A stretch of 64,000 nt of DNA, from assembly GCF_016405905.1 (NCBI RefSeq), contig NZ_JAEFCB010000006.1:244147-308146 (forward strand), given 5' to 3'. Below are positions 54,809 through 61,900 of this stretch, piece after piece. The notes beneath the pieces were generated by a model. It ran no database searches, had not been told where the DNA came from, and saw only the letters and a list, made by a program, of their open reading frames with translations. Source of the DNA: Variovorax sp. IB41. GTDB taxonomy: Bacteria; Pseudomonadota; Gammaproteobacteria; Burkholderiales; Burkholderiaceae_C. The stretch's first letter is position 1; each line of letters opens with the position of its first letter. The translations under genes and the position numbers were made by a program.

Positions 54809-54851
54809 AACGTAGTGTGTGGATTTCTCGCGTCGATACACAGGCATACAG
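54805..54851 (+). promoter_or_regulatory. Shared two-part motif, copy b (upstream of epoxide hydrolase)
   Basis: TTGAAACGTAGTGTGTG is followed by GATACACAGGCATACAG, with 28 bases from the GAAAC start to GATAC. It points toward the epoxide hydrolase gene, 150 bases before its ATG, and begins within the LysR stop codon. It is the cleanest copy of the motif. Confidence 0.75.
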
Positions 54852-54955
54852 CCATCGGATCGCCGAGGGGAAGCGCGGCCAAAGATGCGCCCGTCCGTTC
54901 ATTCGGGCGGCCCGCAAGGCCTCTTCGCTTCATCCTCACTCGACGAAAGATCACC

Positions 54956-56287
54956 ATGTCTTCTGTGTCTCCAGCGCCCACGCGGCGCCACTTCTTCGCC
55001 ACCACCGCCGTGGCGGGTGCCGCCGGTTTCGGCCTGCTTTCCTCTCCGGTTTTCGCGCAGGGCTCGGGCGCCGCGGCCACTGACGTTCCCGCCACGACGA
55101 AGCCTCGCGCGCCGACCGGCGACACGTCGATCCGCCCCTTTCGCATCCACGTGCACGAGGCCGTTCTCGTCGACCTGCGCCGCCGCATCCAGGCCACGCG
55201 CTGGCCCGACCGCGAGACGGTCAATGACCAGACGCAGGGCGTGCGGCTGGAGAAGCTGCAGCCGCTGGTGCGCTACTGGGGCACGGGCTACGACTGGCGC
55301 AAGGTGGAGAAGCGCCTCAATGCCCTGCCCCAGTTCATCACCGAGATCGACGGCCTCGACATCCAGTTCGTGCACGTGCGCTCGCGCCATGCGAACGCGA
55401 TGCCGCTGGTCATCACGCACGGCTGGCCGGGCTCGGTGATGGAGCTGCTGAAGGTCATCGGACCGCTCACCGATCCGACGGCGCACGGCGGCCGCGCGGA
55501 AGACGCCTTTCACCTCGTGCTGCCCTCGATGCCCGGCTACGGCTTCTCGGGCAAGCCGCAAAGCACGGGCTGGGGCGCGGACCGCATCGCGACCGCCTGG
55601 GACGTGCTGATGAAGCGCCTGGGCTACACGCGCTACGTCTCGCAAGGCGGCGACTGGGGTTCGGTGGTGGCCGACAAGATGGCGCGCCAGGCGCCGCAGG
55701 GGCTCCTGGGCATCCACGTGAACATGCCCGCGACCGTGCCGCCGGACGTGGCCAAGGCGCTCAACAACGGCGAGCCCGCGCCGGCCGGCCTCTCGGAGAA
55801 GGAGAAGGCCGCGTTCGAATCGCTCAAGTACCTCTACACCAAGGGCGGCGGCTACGCGGCCATGATGGTCACGCGCCCGCAGACGCTGGGCTATGCACTG
55901 GAAGACTCGCCCGCGGGCCTGGCCGCCTTCTTCTACGACAAGTTCAACGAGTGGACCTACAGCGGCGGCGATGCCGACAAGGCCTTCACCCGCGACGAGA
56001 TGCTGGACGACATCACGCTCTACTGGGTGACGAAGACCGCCACCTCGGGCGCGCAGCTCTACTGGGAGAACAACGCCAACAACTTCAACGCGGTCGATAT
56101 CGCGATCCCCGCGGCGGTGACGGTGTTCCCCGGCGAGATCTACCGCGCACCCAAGAGCTGGACCGAGCGGGCGTACCGCAACCTGATCTATTTCAACGAG
56201 GTGGACAAGGGCGGGCACTTCGCGGCGTGGGAGCAGCCGGAGCTGTTCGCGGTGGAGATCCGGGCCGCGTTCCGGTCGCTGCGCTAG
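54956..56287 (+). CDS. Tat-exported epoxide hydrolase (EHN family)
   Basis: A 443-residue alpha/beta hydrolase with a twin-arginine signal (PTRRHFFATTAVAGAAGFG, cleavage after PVFA). The EHN N-terminal domain (FRIHVHEAVLVDLRRRIQATRW) is followed by the oxyanion HGWPGSVMELL, the nucleophile-elbow aspartate in SQGGDWGSVVADKM and the C-terminal catalytic histidine in DKGGHFAAWEQPELF. It should open epoxides to diols. Microsomal-type epoxide hydrolases are normally cytosolic in bacteria, so export of a folded enzyme to the periplasm is notable. Copy b of the shared motif precedes it. Confidence 0.9.
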   Translation: MSSVSPAPTRRHFFATTAVAGAAGFGLLSSPVFAQGSGAAATDVPATTKPRAPTGDTSIRPFRIHVHEAVLVDLRRRIQATRWPDRETVNDQTQGVRLEKLQPLVRYWGTGYDWRKVEKRLNALPQFITEIDGLDIQFVHVRSRHANAMPLVITHGWPGSVMELLKVIGPLTDPTAHGGRAEDAFHLVLPSMPGYGFSGKPQSTGWGADRIATAWDVLMKRLGYTRYVSQGGDWGSVVADKMARQAPQGLLGIHVNMPATVPPDVAKALNNGEPAPAGLSEKEKAAFESLKYLYTKGGGYAAMMVTRPQTLGYALEDSPAGLAAFFYDKFNEWTYSGGDADKAFTRDEMLDDITLYWVTKTATSGAQLYWENNANNFNAVDIAIPAAVTVFPGEIYRAPKSWTERAYRNLIYFNEVDKGGHFAAWEQPELFAVEIRAAFRSLR

Positions 56288-56309
56288 CGGCATGACGGGG
56301 CGGGGGCGC

Positions 56310-56356
56310 GCGAAACATAGTGTCGCGCCCTCCGCCTCCAGATACTTGCGCATACA
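56310..56356 (+). promoter_or_regulatory. Shared two-part motif, copy c (upstream of response regulator)
   Basis: GAAACATAGTGTCG is followed by GATACTTGCGCATACAA, with 29 bases from the GAAAC start to GATAC. It points toward the response regulator gene, about 115 bases before its ATG. It is the most diverged copy; a further GATAC occurs at 56383. Its place suggests autoregulation. Confidence 0.65.
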
Positions 56357-56426
56357 AACCCCCCGCCCGTTCGCGGCAGGCGGGATACATTGCGGCTGCG
56401 GCGCACTTCACACCCCACCCACTGCC

Positions 56427-57170
56427 ATGACCCCAAAGACCTCCGACCACATCCTCATCGTCGACGACGACCGTGAGATCCGCGAACTGCTCACGACCTA
56501 CCTGGTCAAGAACGGCCTGCGCGTGGTGGCGGTGCCCACCGGGCGGCACATGCGCGCGGCACTGGAGGAGTCGGGGCCCTTCGACCTGATCATCCTGGAC
56601 CTCATGCTGCCGGGCGAAGACGGGCTCACGCTGTGCCGGGACCTTCGCACCGGCAAGTACAAGGCCACGCCGATCCTGATGCTCACCGCGCGCAGCGAAG
56701 AGGCCGACCGCATCCTGGGCCTGGAGATGGGCGCCGACGACTACCTGGCCAAGCCTTTTTCGGCGCGCGAGCTGCTCGCGCGCATCCGCTCGGTGATGCG
56801 GCGCACGCGCATGCTGCCGCCCAACATGGGCGCGGTCGAGCCCTCGCAGAAGCTCGCGTTCGGCGACTGGCACGTGGACACGGTAGCGCGCCACCTGCTG
56901 GACGACAGCGGCACGATGGTCGCGCTGAGCGGTGCCGAGTACCGCCTGCTGCGCGTGTTCCTGGACCATCCGCAGAAGGTGCTCAGCCGCGACCAGCTGC
57001 TCAGCCTCACGCAGGGCCGCGAGGCGGAGCTCTTCGAGCGCTCGATCGACCTCTTGGTAAGCCGCCTGCGCCAGCGCCTGCGCGACGATGCGCGCGAGCC
57101 CCGCTACATCAAGACGGTGCGCAGCGAAGGCTATGTCTTCGCCTCGGCCGTCGAAGCGCGGGACGACTGA
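56427..57170 (+). CDS. OmpR-family response regulator
   Basis: A 247-residue two-component regulator. The receiver has acidic pocket D13/D14 (HILIVDDDREIREL), phosphorylation site D58 (LIILDLMLPGEDGL), and K109 (DDYLAKPFSARELLARI). The C-terminal winged helix contains LSGAEYRLLRVFLDHPQKVLSRDQLL and ERSIDLLVSRLRQRL. Its probable partner is the EnvZ-like kinase at 49160-50518. Because motif copy c lies in its own promoter and copies a, b and d precede neighbouring stress genes, it is the best candidate for the protein that binds the motif. It ends 19 bases from the convergent hydrolase gene. Confidence 0.94.
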   Translation: MTPKTSDHILIVDDDREIRELLTTYLVKNGLRVVAVPTGRHMRAALEESGPFDLIILDLMLPGEDGLTLCRDLRTGKYKATPILMLTARSEEADRILGLEMGADDYLAKPFSARELLARIRSVMRRTRMLPPNMGAVEPSQKLAFGDWHVDTVARHLLDDSGTMVALSGAEYRLLRVFLDHPQKVLSRDQLLSLTQGREAELFERSIDLLVSRLRQRLRDDAREPRYIKTVRSEGYVFASAVEARDD

Positions 57171-57189
57171 GCGCCGCTCCGCCGCCGCT

Positions 57190-58209
57190 TCATCCGGCGC
57201 GTCGCGCCGAGAGCAGTTCCCACGTCGCTTCGGCGAATTCCTTCGGTGCTTCTTCGGGCAGGTTGTGCCCGGCGTTCTCGACCACGCGGTGCGAGCGCGG
57301 GCCGGTGAACTTCGCCGCGGTCGACTTGCCATCGGTGGCCGGCACCACGCCATCGGCCTTGCCGTCGAGCGTGATGGTGGGCACCGAGATGGCGGGCAGC
57401 GCCGCGAGCCGGCGTTCGACGTCCGCATACGCCGCGTAGCCATCTGCCGCGCCCAGCCGGTGGCGGTACGAATGGATCACCACGTCCACGTAGTCCGGGT
57501 TGTCGAACGCGGCGGCGTGCCGGGCGAGCGTGGCGTCGTCGAAATGCCAGTTCGGCGAGTTGCGCAGCCAGATGGTCCGCGCGATCTCGCGGCGGTTGGC
57601 CACGAGCCCGGCGCGTCCGCGCTCGCTCAGGAAGTAGTGCTGGTACCAGATGCCCGATTCGACCGAAGGCGCAACCGGCAGGCTCGCCTTCGCGATGTCC
57701 TGGACCAGGTAGCTGTTGACGGACACGAGGCCTGCCACGCGCTCGGGCCACAGGGCCGCCGCGACGCAGGCCGCGCGGCCGCCCCAGTCGTAGCCGGCGA
57801 GCACCGCGCGATTGAGCTTGAGCGCATCCATCAGCGCGATGACATCGACGCCGATGGCCGCCTGCTGCCCGGAGCGCGGTGTCGCGCCGTCGATGAAGCG
57901 CGTGGGCCCATGGCCGCGCAGGTAAGGAACGATCACGCGCGCGCCGCGTGCAGCGAGCATCGGCGCGACCTCCGCGAAGCTGTCGACCGAATAGGGAAAA
58001 CCGTGCAGCAGCAGCACCGGCGGCCCGTCGATGGGCCCGGCTTCGAAGTAGCCGACATCGAGCACGCCGGCCCTGATCTGCCGCACCGGCCCGAGCTGGA
58101 AGGCCGCGCCCGCGTGGGCTGTGCTTATCGATGCGAACTGCGCGGCGACGACGCCCGCGGCAGCCGTGGCCAGGAAGCCGCGGCGGTTGTTCTGGATCTC
58201 TTTGAACAT
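57190..58209 (-). CDS. Tat-exported alpha/beta hydrolase (aspartate nucleophile)
   Basis: A 339-residue hydrolase with a twin-arginine signal (QNNRRGFLATAAAGVVAAQF). Catalytic features are LLLHGFPYSVDSF (oxyanion), the nucleophile elbow VLAGYDWGGRAACVAA with aspartate rather than serine, and VVENAGHNLPEEAPKEF with the histidine. The aspartate nucleophile points to epoxide-hydrolase or haloalkane-dehalogenase chemistry rather than an esterase. It is downstream of the tlpA-like gene on the same strand and probably in its operon, behind motif copy d. The start at 58209 is preferred over in-frame ATGs at 58233 and 58281. Confidence 0.88.
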   Translation of the reverse strand: MFKEIQNNRRGFLATAAAGVVAAQFASISTAHAGAAFQLGPVRQIRAGVLDVGYFEAGPIDGPPVLLLHGFPYSVDSFAEVAPMLAARGARVIVPYLRGHGPTRFIDGATPRSGQQAAIGVDVIALMDALKLNRAVLAGYDWGGRAACVAAALWPERVAGLVSVNSYLVQDIAKASLPVAPSVESGIWYQHYFLSERGRAGLVANRREIARTIWLRNSPNWHFDDATLARHAAAFDNPDYVDVVIHSYRHRLGAADGYAAYADVERRLAALPAISVPTITLDGKADGVVPATDGKSTAAKFTGPRSHRVVENAGHNLPEEAPKEFAEATWELLSARRAG

Positions 58210-58229
58210 GGAGGTGCTTTCTTCCCGCG

Positions 58230-58358
58230 TCATGCGCGGGCGCGTTTTCGGGGACCCGCGAACTCGCGGGCCGTGATGCATTGGCAGCTCACCGGGTTGC
58301 GGACTTCGTGCGCGAAGCCACCGGCGAAGAACAGGAGCGCGAACCAGAGCTTCTTCAC
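58230..58358 (-). CDS. Possible small exported peptide in the tlpA-like operon
   Basis: A GTG at 58358 follows the tlpA-like stop by one base (TGATGTGAAG), and opens 42 codons beginning KKLWFALLFFAGGFAHEV, which looks like a signal or membrane peptide, then RNPVSCQCITAREF with two close cysteines. It ends 20 bases before the hydrolase start. Position, overlap-type coupling and the signal-like start favour a real gene, but there is no homology evidence. Confidence 0.35.
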   Translation of the reverse strand: MKKLWFALLFFAGGFAHEVRNPVSCQCITAREFAGPRKRARA

Positions 58359-58359
58359 A

Positions 58360-58971
58360 TCACTCTCCGGCGGCAGCAGGAGCAGCAGCAGCAGCAGCAG
58401 CAGAAGTGGCCGGCGATGGCGATGGCGATGGCTCGGCCAGCAGCGCCTGGATCTTTTTCTCGGTCGTGCCGTAGCTGCCTTCGCCGAAGTGCGAATAGAC
58501 GATCTTTCCCTGCTTGTCGATCAGGTAGACCGCGGGCCAGTACTGGTTGTTGAAGGCTTTCCAGGTGCCGTAGCTGTTGTCCTGCGCCACGGCGTGCTGG
58601 ATCTGCAGGCGCTTGATCGCGTCCTGCACGTTCTTGGTGGACTTCTCGTAGGCGAACTCCGGCGTGTGCACGCCCACGACGACCAGGCCCTTGTCCTTGT
58701 ACTTCGCGTTCCAGTCCTTGACGTAGGGCAGGTGGTTCAGGCAGTTGATGCAGGTGTAGGTCCAGAAGTCCACGAGCACGACCTTGCCGCGCAGCTCCTG
58801 CAGCTTCAGCGGCTCGGAGTTGAGCCACTTGTCGATGTTCTGGAATTCGGGCGCCTGCTGCGCGGCGCTCGCGGGCACGTCGCCGCCGGGCGGCGGCGCG
58901 GCGAATGTGAGAACGGCCACGGAGGCCGCGATCGCCGCAACGGCGAGAACTGCATTGGATCGGATGCTCAT
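58360..58971 (-). CDS. TlpA-like periplasmic thioredoxin
   Basis: A 203-residue exported thioredoxin. A signal or anchor helix (NAVLAVAAIAASVAVLTFAA) precedes the domain, with active site C74-I-N-C77 in VDFWTYTCINCLNHLP and the cis-proline in QYWPAVYLIDKQGKIVYSHFG. It is strikingly similar to the thioredoxin part of DipZ at 47253-49049 (both have WLNS, RGKVVLVDFWTY, KYKD and GLVV), so the two are paralogues. The C-terminus is a low-complexity Ser-Pro/Ala tail encoded by short repeats. The ATG at 58971 has an AAGGAA Shine-Dalgarno. Motif copy d lies upstream. Confidence 0.9.
   Translation of the reverse strand: MSIRSNAVLAVAAIAASVAVLTFAAPPPGGDVPASAAQQAPEFQNIDKWLNSEPLKLQELRGKVVLVDFWTYTCINCLNHLPYVKDWNAKYKDKGLVVVGVHTPEFAYEKSTKNVQDAIKRLQIQHAVAQDNSYGTWKAFNNQYWPAVYLIDKQGKIVYSHFGEGSYGTTEKKIQALLAEPSPSPSPATSAAAAAAAPAAAGE
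58381..58403. repeat. Trinucleotide microsatellite (AGC)n
   Basis: Seven to eight tandem AGC units encode the seven-alanine run at the C-terminus of the TlpA-like protein. A second short repeat of CGATGG units at about 58412-58431 encodes Ser-Pro pairs. Slippage here would change tail length without changing frame. Confidence 0.8.
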
Positions 58972-59053
58972 GGCGATTTCCTTGAAGGAGAAGGGTCGGG
59001 TGCGGAAAGAACGAGCGGATTGTTCGGCGCGCACGCCCCTTCGGGCCCGCATC

Positions 59054-59101
59054 GCGTATGCCTATGTGTATGCGGGGCCGGCCGAACACACTACGTTTCA
59101 C
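59054..59101 (-). promoter_or_regulatory. Shared two-part motif, copy d (upstream of tlpA-like operon)
   Basis: Read on the - strand: GTGAAACGTAGTGTGTTCGG, then CATACACATAGGCATACGC, with about 28 bases from the GAAAC start to the first ATAC. The two ATAC units are two bases further apart than in copies a to c. It points toward the tlpA-like gene, about 130 bases before its start codon. Confidence 0.7.
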
Positions 59102-59192
59102 AGCGGGACGGCGCCCTGCCTCTTTCGGGTGGGACCGGAACTCTCGAACTTGGCCTACAGACACCCGGCGGGCGAGCGCGGAAGGTCGGGCC

Positions 59193-59396
59193 ATGACACA
59201 TCCGATCGAACTCATCATCGATGAGCCGGTGCCCGGTTCGTTTGTCTGGCGGCTGCTTGAGACCGATGCGAACGGCGCAAACCCGACCGTGCTTCGCAGC
59301 GCTTTCGACCCCGCCGACAGCTACGAGGCCGCACTGGCTTCGGGGCAACGCGCCCTGCACAGCGAAATACGCAACATCGCCGCCGGCGCGCACTGA
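59193..59396 (+). CDS. Small conserved-looking protein of unknown function
   Basis: A 67-residue soluble protein (IELIIDEPVPGSFVWRLLET, then FDPADSYEAALASGQRALHSEI). It has a short beta hairpin followed by a helix and no membrane segment. Codon use and composition match real genes. It is divergent from the tlpA-like gene. No family recognised. Confidence 0.55.
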   Translation: MTHPIELIIDEPVPGSFVWRLLETDANGANPTVLRSAFDPADSYEAALASGQRALHSEIRNIAAGAH

Positions 59397-59596
59397 AGCG
59401 CGGCGGCCTCGCCAACTCCGCGGTCCTCTTCTGCCGGGGAGGCGCACACATGCGCATGCGCTCGGAAAGAGCGCGTCAGCATGTACTTACGGATGGTTCA
59501 CAAGGCGTCCTACCGTTCGCGCATCGCCGTTTCCTAGGATGTTTTTCAGGCGCCGGACCCGATGTCACAACCAACACCGGCGTCAAGGAGATGACC

Positions 59597-60028
59597 ATGC
59601 AAAAGTTCCTGTGGATCTGCGCGACCGCCTCGTGTCTCATGGCGCTTCCGGCGCATGCGCAAACGACCCCGCCGCCCGCGGCGACGATGGACACCGCCGT
59701 GGCGGAACTCAAAGCCGGCCGCGACAAGATCGCCGCCGACTACAAGGCCGACAAGGCCGCCTGCGATGCCATGAAGGACAACGCCAAGGATGTCTGCAAC
59801 GAGGAAGCCAAGGGCAAGGAAAAGATCGCCAAGGCCGAGCTCGACCAGAAGGTGCGCCCGAGCGACAGCAACGCGCGCAAGGTGGCCGAGGCCAAGGTCG
59901 AAGCGGCCTACGACATCGCCAAGGAAAAGTGCGACGACCAGAAGGGCGACGCCAAGTCCGCCTGCGTGAAGCAGGCCAAGGCCGAAGAGAGCAAGGGCAA
60001 GGCCGACATCAAGGCGATGAAGAAGTAA
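59597..60028 (+). CDS. Exported lysine/alanine-rich protein with repeated cysteine motif
   Basis: A 143-residue protein with a signal peptide (ICATASCLMALPAHAQ). The mature part is almost entirely helical, Lys/Ala/Glu-rich and probably a coiled coil. It holds two copies of a unit: CDAMKDNAKDVCNEEAKGK and CDDQKGDAKSACVKQAKAE, each with cysteines nine residues apart. AAGGAG at 59585-59590 favours the ATG at 59597 over the one at 59591. It resembles proteins often auto-named TolA-like because of composition only. It overlaps the end of the facing AraC gene by 20 bases. Function unknown. Confidence 0.75.
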   Translation: MQKFLWICATASCLMALPAHAQTTPPPAATMDTAVAELKAGRDKIAADYKADKAACDAMKDNAKDVCNEEAKGKEKIAKAELDQKVRPSDSNARKVAEAKVEAAYDIAKEKCDDQKGDAKSACVKQAKAEESKGKADIKAMKK

Positions 60029-60938
60029 GCGTTGCGGCAGCGCTCGCGCCCTGGCGGAATTGCCGGGGCGTGACGCCGATCTGCTGGCGGAAACGCCGGC
60101 TGAAATAGTCGGCATCGCTGAAGCCGCATTGCAGCGCGATGTCGCCGATGCGAAGGCTCGAGGTCAGCAGCAGTTCCTTCGCGCGCTCCAGCCGCCGCTC
60201 GGTGACCAGTTCGGTGAAGGTGCGGTCGGTCTGCTTCTTGAGCAGGTGCGCGAGGTAGTTGGGCGAGAGCATCGCCGCGGCCGCCGCGTCGTTGAGCGAG
60301 ATCTCTTCGCCCAGGTGCTCGCGCACATAGCGCATCACGCGCTGCAACGCGTCGCGCCGCGAACTGCGTCCGCTGTGGCGCGCGGCCTGTTCGAGCAACG
60401 GTGCCTCGTGCCGCTGGCAGGCCAGCGAGATGAGCTGCAGCAGGATGCCGCGGATCGCACCGACCGCGGCGAAACCGCGCTCGCGATTGAGCGCCGAGAG
60501 CTCGTCGAGCCAGCGCAGGATGCGCGCGAAATCCGCTTCGTCGAACGCGAAGTCGACGTACTCCTGGAACAGGAACGGCGCGAGTTCGGGATGCCGTGCG
60601 ACGGGCACCTCCTCCAAGTCCAGCGGCTCGACAGCCAGTTCGGGCCAGAGAAAACCCTGGTCGAAATTCACGATGGCGTAGCGCGCACCGACGGGATGCG
60701 GCACCACGTGCACGCGGTACGGCAGCACGAAGCTCAGGTGGCCCGCGCGGAACGTGCGCACCGCGCCGCCGACGAGCTGCTGCCCGCCGCCTTCGATGCT
60801 CACCTGGATCTGGAAGTACTCGTGCCGGTGCGGCCGCGCGAGCACGTCGCGCGCGCCCTCGAAGCGGATGTCGAAGTCCAGATGGTTCGCACGCTCCTGC
60901 ATGCCGTAGAGGCGGGAGCTGGAAGGGGGCGCCGTCAT
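60009..60938 (-). CDS. AraC family transcriptional regulator
   Basis: A 309-residue AraC/XylS-type activator. An N-terminal cupin-like sensor (ARPHRHEYFQIQVSIEGGGQQ) is followed by the double helix-turn-helix: EEISLNDAAAAAMLSPNYLAHLLKKQT and LRIGDIALQCGFSDADYFSRRFRQQIGVTPRQFR (quoted in part). It is divergent from the fumarylacetoacetase-family gene at 61091 with a 152-base gap, and probably activates it. Effector unknown. Confidence 0.92.
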   Translation of the reverse strand: MTAPPSSSRLYGMQERANHLDFDIRFEGARDVLARPHRHEYFQIQVSIEGGGQQLVGGAVRTFRAGHLSFVLPYRVHVVPHPVGARYAIVNFDQGFLWPELAVEPLDLEEVPVARHPELAPFLFQEYVDFAFDEADFARILRWLDELSALNRERGFAAVGAIRGILLQLISLACQRHEAPLLEQAARHSGRSSRRDALQRVMRYVREHLGEEISLNDAAAAAMLSPNYLAHLLKKQTDRTFTELVTERRLERAKELLLTSSLRIGDIALQCGFSDADYFSRRFRQQIGVTPRQFRQGASAAATLTSSSP

Positions 60939-61090
60939 GGCCCGATGGTACCGAGCGCGGCGGTGGCTTCGAACATGTTGCCTGTGTCCTGTTTTTGCGT
61001 AGATGCGTGCGGCGCGGCGGCCGTGTGCCACACCAGAATCTTCCAGAACCGATCGATCGCTTTCAGACACAACCAGAAGGAGACAGACCC

Positions 61091-61888
61091 ATGTCCAGCC
61101 CATCCTCGCGCCGCGGCCTCCTGGCCGGTTCGGCCGCCATGGCCACCGGCGCCCTCGCCGGCTGCGCGCTGCCCGCGGGCGCCGCGCGCACGGCGCCCAC
61201 GCCGTTCGACGTGCCCGCATCGACCGTGCCCATCGTCGGCAGCGAACAGGTCTTTCCGGTGCGCCGCATCTATTGCATCGGCCGCAACTACGCCGCGCAT
61301 GCGCGCGAGATGGGCTCGGACCCGACGCGGGAACCGCCCTTCTTCTTCCAGAAACCGGCCGACGCGATCCAGGTCGTGACGCCCGGCAAGGTGGCCGACC
61401 ACCCCTACCCCACGCTCACCAAGAACTACCACTACGAGGTGGAGCTGGTCGTCGCTCTCGCCAAGGGCGGCCGGAACATTCCGGCGGCGAGCGCGCTCGA
61501 CCATGTGTACGGCTATTCGCTCGGCCTGGACATGACGCGCCGCGACCTGCAGCGCGAGATGGGCGACCAGAAGAAGCCGTGGGAAATCGGCAAGAGCTTC
61601 GACCACTCGGCGCCCATCGGGCCGATCCATCCGGTGGCGAAGGTCGGCCATTTCGCGGACGGCGCGATCTGGCTCAAGGTGAACGGCGAAACCAAGCAGA
61701 ACGCCACGCTCAAGTACATGATCTGGTCGGTCGCCGAGCAGATCAGCCGCCTGTCGCAGGCCTTCGAACTGATGCCCGGTGACATCATCTATTCGGGCAC
61801 ACCCGAGAACGTGGGGCCGGTGGTGCGCGGCGACCTGATCGAGATCCACATCGACGGGCTGCCGAACCTGTCGGTGCGGATCGTCTGA
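61091..61888 (+). CDS. Fumarylacetoacetate hydrolase family protein with Tat/lipoprotein signal
   Basis: A 265-residue FAH-family enzyme. The catalytic domain has RRIYCIGRNYAAHAREMG, PFFFQKPADAI, NYHYEVELVVALAKGG (metal-binding glutamates) and PGDIIYSGTPENVGPV, close to fumarylpyruvate and acylpyruvate hydrolases. Unusually, it starts with a twin-arginine motif (PSSRRGLLAGSAAMATG) that runs into a lipobox (GALAGCALP), which predicts a Tat-exported lipoprotein, whereas FAH enzymes are normally cytosolic. It is divergent from an AraC regulator, and faces a TRAP receptor gene 12 bases away. Confidence 0.9.
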   Translation: MSSPSSRRGLLAGSAAMATGALAGCALPAGAARTAPTPFDVPASTVPIVGSEQVFPVRRIYCIGRNYAAHAREMGSDPTREPPFFFQKPADAIQVVTPGKVADHPYPTLTKNYHYEVELVVALAKGGRNIPAASALDHVYGYSLGLDMTRRDLQREMGDQKKPWEIGKSFDHSAPIGPIHPVAKVGHFADGAIWLKVNGETKQNATLKYMIWSVAEQISRLSQAFELMPGDIIYSGTPENVGPVVRGDLIEIHIDGLPNLSVRIV

Positions 61889-61900
61889 GCCCGAACGCGC

